DNA from: JAVVTQ01 sp036653595
Lineage (GTDB): Bacteria; Bacillota; Clostridia; Oscillospirales; Ruminococcaceae
DNA length: 64,000 bases
Direction of reading: 5' to 3'
Assembly (NCBI GenBank): GCA_036653595.1
Contig: JAVVTQ010000003.1
Location: forward strand, 1-64,000
A program made the position numbers and the translations under genes. Shown one piece after another: positions 16,075-24,861 of the stretch. Each line of letters opens with the position of its first letter. Within the stretch, counting starts at the first letter, position 1. Below the pieces are notes generated by a model. That model saw only the letters and a program-made list of their open reading frames with translations, made no database searches and was not told where the DNA came from.

Positions 16075-18692
16075 TATTTTGCCTCCTTATCGCCGTAAAA
16101 GGCGTTGAGATACATCTGCTTGATTTCACTCATAAGAGGATAGCGTGGGTTGGCGCCGGTGCATTGATCGTCAAACGCCTGCTCCACCATTTCGTCGAGT
16201 CGCTCGATGAAGTTCTTTTCATCGACACCGTAGTCGGCAATAGTCTTCTTTATGCCGATAGCCTCTTTCAATGTGTCGATTGCGCCAATGAGTGCAGTGA
16301 CCTTTTCGGCGTCAGTTTTGCCGCAAAGGCCGAGAGCCGTCGCAATTTCGGCATAGCGAGCCTCTGTGTGCGGGTACGCATACTGCGGGAAGGTGCCCAT
16401 TTTTGTTGGCGCCTCGGCGGAATTGAAGCGAAGCACCTCGTCGATCATCAGAGCATTCGCAACGCCGTGTGGAATATGATGGAAAGCACCCAATTTGTGT
16501 GCCATCGAGTGGCAGACACCTAGGAATGCATTGGCAAATGCCATGCCCGCCATTGTCGATGCGTGCGCCATATGCTCTCTGGCTTCATGGTCGTTCGCGC
16601 CATTATCATAAGCGCGCGGCAGATATTTGAAGATTTCCTTCAGTGCTTCAATAGCCATACCGTCGGTAAATGGCGTCGCAAGCATAGAGGCATAGGCTTC
16701 AAGTGCATGTGTCACAGCATCAATTCCGGAGCTGCTGGTTAAACCCTTTGGCATGTTTGTCATGAGGTTAGAGTCGATTATAGCCATCTTCGGCAGCAAT
16801 TCATAGTCGGCGAGCGGATATTTGACGCCTGAGCGCTCATCGGTTATGACGGCGAACGGGGTGACCTCGCTGCCGGTGCCGGCAGAGGTTGGGACAGCTA
16901 TAAAATATGCTTTTTCTCCCATTTTGGGGAAAGTGTAAACTCTCTTGCGAATGTCCATAAAGCGCATGGCCATATCCATAAAGTCGACGTCGGGATGCTC
17001 GTACATAACCCACATTATTTTCGCCGCATCCATTGCGGAGCCGCCACCCAGTGCAATTATGCAGTCGGGCTCGAATGCTGTCATTGCTTTTGCACCCTCA
17101 ATCGCGCAGGCAAGCGAGGGGTCGGGGGCAACATCGTAAAATGTTGTGTGGTCTATTCCCATCTCGTCGAGCTTGTCGGTGACAGCCTTTGTATAGCCGT
17201 TTTTATAGAGGAAAGAGTCGGTGACGATGAAGGCTTTTTTCTTGCCCATGACATTTTTCAGCTCGTCAAGCGCAACGGGCAGGCAGCCGGCCTTTATATA
17301 TACTTTTTCCGGAGTTCTGAACCAGAGCATGTTTTCTCTCCTCTCGGCGACGGTTTTTATATTGATGAGATGCTTTACTCCCACGTTTTCAGACACGGAG
17401 TTTCCACCCCATGAGCCGCAGCCAAGTGTCAGCGAGGGGGTGAGTCGGAAGTTGTACAAATCTCCAATACCACCCTGCGAGGAGGGGGTATTGACGAGTA
17501 TGCGGCATGTCTTCATTCTTCGGCTAAAGCTGTCCAGCTTGTCCTTTTGCGTGTCGGCGTTCAAGTAGATGGAGGAGGTGTGCCCATAGCCGCCGTCCGC
17601 AATCAGCCGTTCGGCCTTGTTAACCGCATCATCAAAGCTCTTTGCACGATACATGGCAAGCACAGGGGAAAGCTTTTCATGGGCGAATTCTTCTGAAAGC
17701 TCCACGCTTTCGACCTCACCTATCAATATTTTGGCTGTCACAGGCACGTCAAACCCTGCTAAAGAGGCGATGGTATGCGCGGACTGACCAACTATTTTTG
17801 CGTTTAGGGCGCCGTTTATCAAAATTGTCTTTCTGACCTTTTCTGTTTCGGAGGGATTGAGAAAGTAGCAGCCGCGTGCGGCGAATTCCTCTTTGACTTT
17901 GCCATATACCTTGTCAAGCACTATAACGGATTGCTCGGATGCGCAAATCATCCCATTGTCAAAGGTTTTCGAGTGAATAATCGAGCTGACGGCGAGCATC
18001 AAATCCGCTGTTTCATCGATTATCGCCGGTGTATTTCCGGGACCGACTCCCACGGCGGGCTTGCCGGAGGAATACGCAGCGTTAACCATTCCGGGACCGC
18101 CTGTGGCGAGAATTATGTCTGCGTCGCGCATGACAAGATTGGAGAGTTCAAGACTGGGCACATCGATCCAACCGATAATTCCCTCGGGAGCGCCGGCTTT
18201 TACAGCAGCTTCCAGCACGATTTTTGCCGCTGCAATTGTGCACTGCTTTGCTCTTGGGTGCGGGCTGATTATGATTCCATTGCGAGTTTTAAGCGCGATG
18301 AGTGTCTTGAAAATCGCCGTGGAGGTTGGGTTTGTTGTGGGGATGACGGCAGCGATGACGCCTACAGGCTCCGCGATTCTTTTGATTCCAAAGGACGAAT
18401 CCTCTTCCAAAACACCACAGGTTTTTGTGCGGCGATATGCATTGTAAATGTATTCGCTTGCATAGTTGTTTTTTATGACCTTGTCCTCGACAATGCCCAT
18501 GCCAGTCTCGGAAACCGCCATTTTAGCGAGCGAAACGCGCGCCTTTGTCGCCGCAGATGCCGCCGCGAGGAATATTGCGTCAACTTGCTCTTGTGTGTAT
18601 GTCGAAAACTTCTCCTGCGCGTTTCTCACATCCAGGATTCTCTTTTCAAGCGTTTCGACACTGTCCACGATAAACTCTTTTTTCTCATTCAT
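16074..18692 (-). CDS. adhE: Bifunctional acetaldehyde-CoA/alcohol dehydrogenase
   Basis: 872 residues, the usual AdhE length. The N-terminal part (about 1-430) is a CoA-acylating aldehyde dehydrogenase with the catalytic Cys in DNGMICASEQSVIV. The C-terminal part (about 450-872) is an iron-dependent alcohol dehydrogenase with GGGSAMDAAKIMW, SAGTGSEVTPFAV and the metal-binding HSMAHKLGAFHHIPHG. The enzyme reduces acetyl-CoA to acetaldehyde and then ethanol, using two NADH, and forms long helical spirosomes. A GGAG ribosome site precedes the ATG. It follows rex by 46 bases without a terminator, so both should be read from the Rex-controlled promoter. Confidence 0.97.
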   Translation of the reverse strand: MNEKKEFIVDSVETLEKRILDVRNAQEKFSTYTQEQVDAIFLAAASAATKARVSLAKMAVSETGMGIVEDKVIKNNYASEYIYNAYRRTKTCGVLEEDSSFGIKRIAEPVGVIAAVIPTTNPTSTAIFKTLIALKTRNGIIISPHPRAKQCTIAAAKIVLEAAVKAGAPEGIIGWIDVPSLELSNLVMRDADIILATGGPGMVNAAYSSGKPAVGVGPGNTPAIIDETADLMLAVSSIIHSKTFDNGMICASEQSVIVLDKVYGKVKEEFAARGCYFLNPSETEKVRKTILINGALNAKIVGQSAHTIASLAGFDVPVTAKILIGEVESVELSEEFAHEKLSPVLAMYRAKSFDDAVNKAERLIADGGYGHTSSIYLNADTQKDKLDSFSRRMKTCRILVNTPSSQGGIGDLYNFRLTPSLTLGCGSWGGNSVSENVGVKHLINIKTVAERRENMLWFRTPEKVYIKAGCLPVALDELKNVMGKKKAFIVTDSFLYKNGYTKAVTDKLDEMGIDHTTFYDVAPDPSLACAIEGAKAMTAFEPDCIIALGGGSAMDAAKIMWVMYEHPDVDFMDMAMRFMDIRKRVYTFPKMGEKAYFIAVPTSAGTGSEVTPFAVITDERSGVKYPLADYELLPKMAIIDSNLMTNMPKGLTSSSGIDAVTHALEAYASMLATPFTDGMAIEALKEIFKYLPRAYDNGANDHEAREHMAHASTMAGMAFANAFLGVCHSMAHKLGAFHHIPHGVANALMIDEVLRFNSAEAPTKMGTFPQYAYPHTEARYAEIATALGLCGKTDAEKVTALIGAIDTLKEAIGIKKTIADYGVDEKNFIERLDEMVEQAFDDQCTGANPRYPLMSEIKQMYLNAFYGDKEAK

Positions 18693-18738
18693 AAATTTTT
18701 CAACTCCTATATAAATTGCGGAAAACTAAATTGAAGGC

Positions 18739-19374
18739 CTAGGAATTCATCCTGGTGGACAGATGATTTGACAGCACAGCCAATGATGCCGCCATGTTTT
18801 CATTTTGAACCATTATTCCATCGGGAACGCTTAGCATAATGGGTGCAAAATTCCAAATTGCAAGAATTCCGGACGCAACAAGCGCGTTGCAGACGTCCTG
18901 GGCATTTTTTGCGGGAACCGTTATGATTGCTAGCTTAATCTTCATGCGCAGAATAAAGTCGGGCAGCTTTTCGAAGGGCAATATAGGAATGCTTCCTTCC
19001 TGCTCGCACACGGCAGCACTGTCACAGTCGAATGCGGCGACGATTTTTAGGCCGTACTGCGAAAATCCGTCATATGACAAGAGTGCTTTTCCAAGATGTC
19101 CGGCTCCTACGAGAACGGCACTGTCTACATTGTCATAGCCCAAAAATTGTTCTAGCCTCGCGACAAGCTCATGCGTCTCATAACCCACCTTTGGCTTGCC
19201 TCGGCCCGATACCTTTGCAAGATCTTTGCGAACCTGAACCTGATTGAGACACAGCGCATTTGCAATAGCGGTCGCGGAAATGTTGTGCTGCTTTATGATA
19301 TCAGCAGAGCGAAGATACGAAAGATAGAGGGGAAGTCTAACGAGAGTGCGTTTTCCGACAGACGTGCAATTCAT
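18739..19374 (-). CDS. rex: Redox-sensing transcriptional repressor Rex
   Basis: 211 residues. The N-terminal winged helix (TLVRLPLYLSYLR ... NISATAIANALCLNQVQVRKDLAKVSGRGKPKVGY) binds DNA; the C-terminal Rossmann domain has the NADH-binding VLVGAGHLGKALLSY. Rex represses when the NAD/NADH ratio is high and leaves DNA when NADH rises. A near-consensus Rex operator lies at 19411-19428, right behind the -10 box of its own promoter, so it controls itself and adhE. An AAAGGAG ribosome site precedes the start. Confidence 0.97.
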   Translation of the reverse strand: MNCTSVGKRTLVRLPLYLSYLRSADIIKQHNISATAIANALCLNQVQVRKDLAKVSGRGKPKVGYETHELVARLEQFLGYDNVDSAVLVGAGHLGKALLSYDGFSQYGLKIVAAFDCDSAAVCEQEGSIPILPFEKLPDFILRMKIKLAIITVPAKNAQDVCNALVASGILAIWNFAPIMLSVPDGIMVQNENMAASLAVLSNHLSTRMNS

Positions 19375-19410
19375 AGCATGCTCCTTTCTCGGGATATCGC
19401 GCTCCTTATA

Positions 19411-19434
19411 TCGTTAAAAGTTTAACATATTGTA
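19411..19434 (-). promoter_or_regulatory. Rex operator abutting the -10 box of the rex-adhE promoter
   Basis: The plus-strand palindrome at 19411-19428 is TCGTTAA-AAGT-TTAACAT, which matches the Rex consensus TTGTTAA-N4-TTAACAA at all but the outer bases. On the minus strand a TACAAT -10 box (19434-19429) with an upstream TG lies directly before it, so bound Rex would cover the transcription start. Confidence 0.85.
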
Positions 19435-19456
19435 TCAATATGCGGTAATATAAAAA

Positions 19457-19488
19457 AATCATATCGGTATATATTTATCGATATGATT
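19457..19488 (-). promoter_or_regulatory. Inverted repeat upstream of the rex promoter
   Basis: AATCATATCG (19457-19466) and CGATATGATT (19479-19488) are perfect 10-bp arms with 12 bases between, placed where the -35 box begins and extending upstream. The promoter has only a T-run in place of a -35 box, so an activator bound here would make sense. The LysR regulator encoded next door is one candidate. Confidence 0.45.
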
Positions 19489-19550
19489 AGAACGATAATG
19501 AAAAAAAGAGGCAATAGGTGGGCTGTGCAAAAGTGAGATGCTTTAAAATG

Positions 19551-19578
19551 ACAAAAAGCTGCATGGCAAGCCATTGCC
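19551..19578 (-). terminator. Weak terminator after the LysR gene
   Basis: GGCAA and TTGCC pair with a 4-base loop (19565-19578) and are followed on the minus strand by ATGCAGCTTTTTG. Confidence 0.4.
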
Positions 19579-19590
19579 AAAATCGGCGTG

Positions 19591-20502
19591 TTAAATATTC
19601 ATTTCAAAAATGATTTGTTCGAGAAGTTCGATGAAGAGTGTTTCATTGTCGGAGAGCGTGTGGTTTTTCAAACTTATGAGAATGTCACAATAGACGCTTC
19701 TTTCTGTTTTGCAGCTCAGCGCGGTCAGGCCATATTTGTCCATCATCTCTTGAGGCAGAGGGGAGGAGAACATATAAGCGCCGTCAATATTTCTTAGCAG
19801 CTCAAATTGGCTTCCTGAAGAGCGAACAGAAATTTGCCTGTTTTCCCGAGCCACCGATGCGCTTTGCTTTGCGTTGGGCACAGCTAAGGCGAGGTTGTCA
19901 TTTGCGATTTCGACAAAATCAAGAAGCTCCTCGGAGGCTACCGCGCCTTTGCCGGCGAGAGGGTGTCGCTTTGAGGCAATCGGTCTTTCGTGAAAATGAA
20001 AAAGTGTCTTGCAGTAGATTCCTTTTGCGGCAAGCGCTGAGCAAATTGCCATTTCATCGCGGGCAAAGCATCGAATTATTCCGAGGGTTACCTCTGCATT
20101 TTCCACGCATGAAATAACCTCATCTGCCGGAAATTCGGAAAAATTAAGCCTGTATCGGTCAAAGGTCAGACAATTTGCAAAGGCGGATATAGCCGAGGCA
20201 ACATAACTCGCAAAAGGGGCAGCAATTGAGAACAGCAGACCTGTTTTTGAGGGTGAGTAGGTTGACTCCATATCATCGATTTGGCCGAGAAGAGTTTTCG
20301 CACTCACAATAAATTCGGCGCCGCGCTTTGTCGGCTCAATTCCGCGCGGTGTTCGCTTGAAAATCGCAAAGCCCAGGGAAAGCTCAAATTCCTTCAAAGC
20401 CTTGCTCAGATTAGGCTGGCTCATGTATAGACTTTCCGCCGCCTGAGTGATAGAACCTGTCTTTGCGACTTCAACCGCATAGCGCATATGATTTATGTTC
20501 AT
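19591..20502 (-). CDS. LysR family transcriptional regulator
   Basis: 303 residues from the ATG at 20502, which has GAGGTGA upstream; a longer frame from 20553 has no ribosome site. The N-terminal helix-turn-helix (MRYAVEVAKTGSITQAAESLYMSQPNLSKALKEFELSLGFAIFKRTPRGIEPT) is a full LysR signature. The rest is a periplasmic-binding-like sensor domain of ordinary length. The ligand is unknown. It lies upstream of rex on the same strand and is divergent from the PAP2 gene, so it could act on either promoter. Confidence 0.93.
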   Translation of the reverse strand: MNINHMRYAVEVAKTGSITQAAESLYMSQPNLSKALKEFELSLGFAIFKRTPRGIEPTKRGAEFIVSAKTLLGQIDDMESTYSPSKTGLLFSIAAPFASYVASAISAFANCLTFDRYRLNFSEFPADEVISCVENAEVTLGIIRCFARDEMAICSALAAKGIYCKTLFHFHERPIASKRHPLAGKGAVASEELLDFVEIANDNLALAVPNAKQSASVARENRQISVRSSGSQFELLRNIDGAYMFSSPLPQEMMDKYGLTALSCKTERSVYCDILISLKNHTLSDNETLFIELLEQIIFEMNI

Positions 20503-20842
20503 CAGTTCACCTCTGAAAAAATTGTTAAAAGTGCAAAAAACATAGTTTCGCAAAGGAATAATTTGCCGTTAAATTGAGCACGGCACACGTCTGATATATA
20601 TTAGTATACCATAATATCTGTCTCGAAGCGACAGTCGGCAGCGGCGCAAAGCTATGACAAAGTCAAGAGCGAAGAGCGCCGAAAGGACAAAACGGCGGCA
20701 TACAACTATAAGTATATTAAAATCACAAAAAAACAAAACGTAAACAAAAACTCGACACCAATTGCAGACAGAATCTATTTTTTGTTGACCTTTATCGCTT
20801 TATGTGGCAAACTGAAATTATTGAAATCAAATGAGGTGTACT
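20503..20842. other. Divergent intergenic region between LysR and PAP2 genes
   Basis: 340 bases without a gene. On the plus strand TTGACC (20785-20790) can act as a -35 box for the PAP2 gene, but the -10 at 20808-20813 (CAAACT) is poor. A-rich and T-rich tracts at 20598-20615 could hold the LysR promoter on the minus strand. No strong hairpin or palindrome is visible. Confidence 0.4.
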
Positions 20843-21766
20843 ATGGAGATATTGAGAGCTTTGGAGGGCATAAGAACCGCATTTTTTGACAAAATCATGG
20901 CGGTGGTGACGTACCTTGGCGATGAAGCGGTGTTTCTAGTAATTGTACTGTTTGTGCTGTGGTGTGTTGACAAAAAATGGGGGATAAGGCTGCTGTTTCT
21001 GGGCCTTTCGGGAAATGTCATAAATCAGCTTCTCAAAGCGGTTTTTTGCATTCCCAGGCCATGGATTATTGACCCACAATTTACAATCGTCGAGTCTGCT
21101 CGCGCAGGAGCCGGAGGATATTCTTTTCCAAGCGGCCATACGCAGGGTGCTGCTAGCTTATTTGGCGGTATCGCGATTTGGAAAAAAAGAAAAGCTGTGA
21201 CGGCTCTTTGCGCTTTTCTTGTGCTGTTGACCGGATTTTCCAGAATGTATCTCGGTGTCCACACGCCCCTTGATGTCGGTGTTTCGCTTGCAATCGGTCT
21301 TTTGCTGACTGTGATTTTTTATTTTTTCTATAAAAGAGAACCGTCGCAAAAGCTTGAATATATGCTCTACACGCTAGTCGGGACGGCGCTGTGTGCTTCG
21401 CTTCTAGCCTATTTATTGTTTGCGCCAAAAACGGCGGCGAACATTGCCGAGGTCGATGCCGCAGGCTTAAAAACGGCGTTTACTCTGATGGGAAGCTTTT
21501 TAGGGATGATTGTGGTCATGTGGGTGGACAGGAGATATATAAAATTCTCGACAAAAGCCGTGTGGTGGGCGCAAATATTGAAATTTGTACTCGGGCTTGC
21601 CATAATACTCGCCGTCAAAACATTGCTAAAACAGCCGTTGTATGCTCTGCTTGGCGGGAGCGCCGTCGCAGATGCCGTGCGGTATTTTACAGTGGTGATT
21701 GTCGGTGGAATTGTTTGGCCAATGACATTTAAATGGTGGTCATCGCTCGGCAAAAAGAGTGCATAG
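20843..21766 (+). CDS. PAP2 family membrane phosphatase
   Basis: 307 residues from ATG 20843; the in-frame ATG at 20831 overlaps the GAGGTG ribosome site and is rejected. The three phosphatase motifs are present: KAVFCIPRP, YSFPSGHTQG and SRMYLGVHTPLD. Several membrane helices surround them, and four more helices follow, which makes it longer than a minimal PAP2 protein. Such enzymes remove phosphate from lipid phosphates such as undecaprenyl pyrophosphate or phosphatidic acid at the outer face of the membrane. The exact lipid is not known. A strong terminator follows. Confidence 0.9.
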   Translation: MEILRALEGIRTAFFDKIMAVVTYLGDEAVFLVIVLFVLWCVDKKWGIRLLFLGLSGNVINQLLKAVFCIPRPWIIDPQFTIVESARAGAGGYSFPSGHTQGAASLFGGIAIWKKRKAVTALCAFLVLLTGFSRMYLGVHTPLDVGVSLAIGLLLTVIFYFFYKREPSQKLEYMLYTLVGTALCASLLAYLLFAPKTAANIAEVDAAGLKTAFTLMGSFLGMIVVMWVDRRYIKFSTKAVWWAQILKFVLGLAIILAVKTLLKQPLYALLGGSAVADAVRYFTVVIVGGIVWPMTFKWWSSLGKKSA

Positions 21767-21822
21767 CAGCTTTTGGCTGTCGCTAAATTGGTTGAGGCGA
21801 AGAATAAAAGAAGAATATTTAT

Positions 21823-21856
21823 AAAAGTGCGCAGGGAAATATCCCTGCGCACTTTT
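21823..21856. terminator. Two-way terminator after the PAP2 gene
   Basis: A perfect 15-bp stem (21823-21837 with 21842-21856) with a 4-base loop, A-rich on the left and T-rich on the right. The following 244 bases up to pilT hold no gene; only a 6-bp hairpin at 21914-21930 is visible. Confidence 0.9.
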
Positions 21857-22100
21857 AAAGTTTGTGATTTCCAAATAAAATGCACGTAAAGCAAGCGCTT
21901 AAGTGTCTCTTAAAATGTCAGTCCGACATTGGCGCGACAGCCGCAATGTGAAGGTGGGGGACGCATTAAAAAGTCAAAGCAGAAAAAATTTGACGGCCGC
22001 GGGTTTAGGGCATTCGGCAGCAATTAAGGCAAAATACTCAAAAGCGCAAAATAAAATTTGGGACGGCCGTGTTGCAGGCTTATTATGAAAAAAGTGGGTG

Positions 22101-23144
22101 TTAGATATTGAGGTCGCGCGGCGAAAATGCCCAGTTGAGCGCCATTTGCTTCGTAATGCGCTTTTCGCGGACAAGACGCGAAAGATCGCTGTCAAAAGTG
22201 TGCATTCCGAGTGCACCGCCTGACTGCATACAGCTTGTGAGCTGATAGCTTTTGCTCTCGCGTATCAAATTGAGAACTGCGTCGGAACCGAGCAAAATCT
22301 CAGTGGCGACAGCGCGTCCGAGGCCGTCCGCAGTAGGGATGAGAGCCTGAGTCACAACACCCTTTAAAATGGTTGAAAGCTGAATGCGCATCTGCTGTTG
22401 AGATTGCGGCGGGCAGACATCGACAATGCGGTCAATAGTTTGAGAAGCGCCGGTGGTGTGCAGTGTTGACAAGACAAGGTGTCCCGTTTCGGCGGCTGTG
22501 ACCGCGGCCGAAATCGTCTCAAAATCCCTCATTTCCCCGACGAGTATGACGTCCGGGTCCTCACGCAGGGAAGAGCGAAGTGCTTCGGCAAAGGAACCGA
22601 CGTCATGCCCGAGTTCTCGCTGATGGATGCGCGAAAGCTTGTCGAAGTGAAGATATTCGACAGGATCCTCAATTGTGAGGATGTGGACGGCTTTTTTGGA
22701 ATTGATGTGATCTATCATTGCGGCGAGAGTGGTGGATTTTCCGCTGCCTGTTGGTCCGGTGACAAGAACAAGTCCGCGCGGCTGATCTGCCAAAGAGGTT
22801 ACTATCGGCGGCAGTCCCAGCTGTGCAATGGAGGGGATTGTGTCACTGAGCAGCCGAACTGCGCAGGCAAGCAAGCCCTGTTGGTGAAAAATATTGGCGC
22901 GCTGGCGAAAAGCTGAGGTCACAAAGGCAAAATCCAAATCAGCCCCGCCAAGCACACGTAATTTTTGCGCTTCACTGCAAATTGAGAATATAAGCTGTTG
23001 AGTTTCTTCGGGTGTCATGGTGAACCCGGAGGACTCCAAAAGACCGTTTCTGCGAAAGAGACACGGCTTTCCAACCGTAAAATGAATGTCCGAGCAGCCA
23101 AGTCCGCGCGCTTTTATGACGATATCGTCAATACTTGTTCCCAA
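22101..23144 (-). CDS. pilT: Type IV pilus retraction ATPase
   Basis: 347 residues. Walker A is GPTGSGKSTT, the Asp box is LREDPDVILVGEMRD and the His box is TGHLVLSTLHTTGAS, as in PilT. It forms a hexamer at the inner membrane that pulls back the pilus and drives twitching. The start is TTG at 23144 behind GAGAGGTG. It is the last gene of the pilus operon. Its presence with PilB means the pilus can both extend and retract. Confidence 0.94.
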   Translation of the reverse strand: MGTSIDDIVIKARGLGCSDIHFTVGKPCLFRRNGLLESSGFTMTPEETQQLIFSICSEAQKLRVLGGADLDFAFVTSAFRQRANIFHQQGLLACAVRLLSDTIPSIAQLGLPPIVTSLADQPRGLVLVTGPTGSGKSTTLAAMIDHINSKKAVHILTIEDPVEYLHFDKLSRIHQRELGHDVGSFAEALRSSLREDPDVILVGEMRDFETISAAVTAAETGHLVLSTLHTTGASQTIDRIVDVCPPQSQQQMRIQLSTILKGVVTQALIPTADGLGRAVATEILLGSDAVLNLIRESKSYQLTSCMQSGGALGMHTFDSDLSRLVREKRITKQMALNWAFSPRDLNI

Positions 23145-23156
23145 AAGAGCACCTCT

Positions 23157-24833
23157 CTATTCGACGGAATATGTAACTTTGATAAGCTCTTCAACAGAGG
23201 TCGTACCCGCCCTCACAAGGTCGAGCACAGACTCCCGCAAGGTGCGCATACCCTGTTTTTCTTTGGCATAATCCGCTATGGTATCGGTAGATTCACCGTT
23301 TGTAATCATTCTGCGTATATCGCGGTTTCCTATGAGCACTTCATGTATGGCGATGCGCCCTTTGTAGCCTGTATTTTTGCAATAGTTGCAGCCCTTGCCG
23401 CGAAAAGCTTTCTTTATGTCATCGTCGAGAAACTCGCGCTCGGTTTCATCGGGCGTGTATTCCTCCTTGCAGTATGGGCATATTTTGCGAACAAGCCGTT
23501 GCGCAACAATTCCGACGACAGAGCTTGCCACCATGTATGCGGGAAGCCCCATGTCCTTGAGACGAACAATTGAGGACACGGCGTCGTTTGTGTGCAAAGT
23601 GGAAAAGACGAGATGTCCTGTTATGGCCGCGCGCACGGAAATAGAAGCCGTCTCGGCATCGCGCGTTTCCCCGACCATTATAATGTCAGGATCCTGGCGC
23701 AAAAGTGAGCGCAGACCGGTTTCAAAGGTCAGACCGGACACATTGTTCACCTGCATTTGATTGACCCTGCTTAAATTGCGCTCAACGGGATCCTCGATTG
23801 TCGAAATATTGAATTGCTTTTTGGCAAATTCCTCGAGAATCATATATAGTGTGGTTGTCTTGCCCGAGCCGGTTGGACCGGTGAGATATATTATTCCATG
23901 AGGGGCTTTGAGCATTCGCTCTGTTTTGCTGTAGTTTTCTTCGTCCATTCCAAAATGTGAAGCGTTGTCTATGGGGCTGTTTGTTGAGAGAAAGCGCAGC
24001 ACCGCTTTTTCTCCGTACACCGTCGGAATGACCGAGGTGCGGACGTTTATATCGTTGCTGTCAATTCTGGCGCGAAAGTGACCGTCCTGAGGTAGGCGCC
24101 GTTCGGCGATATCGAGCGAGGACATAATTTTCACACGCGCTATCAGAGTCTGGTGTATTGAACGCGGAAGTGTCACATAGTCTACAATAACACCGTCAAT
24201 TCGGATGCGCACAAGCGTGCGGTCCTCGAGCGGTTCTATGTGTATGTCGCTGGCGCCGGAATTGAAGCCCTGATTCAGCAGACTGTTGAGCAGCTTCACG
24301 ACGCCCGCATCCTCGGTTTCTTCGCTGTCAGAGTCAAGATTGAGTGGTTGCACAGAGAGTGGAAAAGATGTCTTGCTTGCGCTGAGCACCTGATCCTTGG
24401 CCTCCACTTCTGCATAGTAGGTATTTATGGCGGTTGAAATCCTGTCCCGCTCACAAAGCACGATTTCGAGAGGCATTCCCGATATTTGGCGCACATCTTC
24501 AACAGCATAGAAATTGAGGGGATCGCTCATGACAACGGTGAGCAGAGATGCGCTTGTCTTTACCGCAATGAGATTGTATTTTATGGCAAGCTGCCGCGGC
24601 ACAAGCCTCACGGCGTTGATATCCACATTTATTGTCTCTATATTCACATATTTATATCCTAGCTTTTGAGACAGAGCCTCAAGAACCTGACGCTCGGACA
24701 CAAAGCCGAGGTCAACAAGAACTTGCCCGAGCCTTTTTCCATTCTGCTTTTGCTGCGCGAGGGCTTTTTGCACCTGTTCATCGGTTATATAGCCGCATTC
24801 CTTGAGAACCTCACCGATGGGAATGTGTTTCAT
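23157..24833 (-). CDS. pilB: Type IV pilus assembly ATPase
   Basis: 558 residues from ATG 24833 (AGGTGG upstream). The N-terminal part is a GSPII_E-N domain (IPIGEVLKECGYITDEQVQKAL). The ATPase core has GPTGSGKTTTLY, RQDPDIIMVGETRDAET and TGHLVFSTLHTNDA. A zinc site CPYC ... CNYC lies near residues 450-500. It drives pilus extension through PilC and PilM. An earlier in-frame start lacks a ribosome site. Confidence 0.95.
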   Translation of the reverse strand: MKHIPIGEVLKECGYITDEQVQKALAQQKQNGKRLGQVLVDLGFVSERQVLEALSQKLGYKYVNIETINVDINAVRLVPRQLAIKYNLIAVKTSASLLTVVMSDPLNFYAVEDVRQISGMPLEIVLCERDRISTAINTYYAEVEAKDQVLSASKTSFPLSVQPLNLDSDSEETEDAGVVKLLNSLLNQGFNSGASDIHIEPLEDRTLVRIRIDGVIVDYVTLPRSIHQTLIARVKIMSSLDIAERRLPQDGHFRARIDSNDINVRTSVIPTVYGEKAVLRFLSTNSPIDNASHFGMDEENYSKTERMLKAPHGIIYLTGPTGSGKTTTLYMILEEFAKKQFNISTIEDPVERNLSRVNQMQVNNVSGLTFETGLRSLLRQDPDIIMVGETRDAETASISVRAAITGHLVFSTLHTNDAVSSIVRLKDMGLPAYMVASSVVGIVAQRLVRKICPYCKEEYTPDETEREFLDDDIKKAFRGKGCNYCKNTGYKGRIAIHEVLIGNRDIRRMITNGESTDTIADYAKEKQGMRTLRESVLDLVRAGTTSVEELIKVTYSVE

Positions 24834-24861
24834 AATATTGCACCACCTAAAATAAGATTTA

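Noticed and set aside
17931..18734. Open frame of 267 codons on the plus strand
   Set aside because: It is antisense to adhE and rich in Arg, Cys and His, as shadow frames often are.
309..20772. The string gacaccaattgcaga or a one-base variant near 309, 3757 and 20753
   Set aside because: One copy lies inside the response regulator gene, the contexts differ, and a 15-base match on this scale is expected about once by chance.
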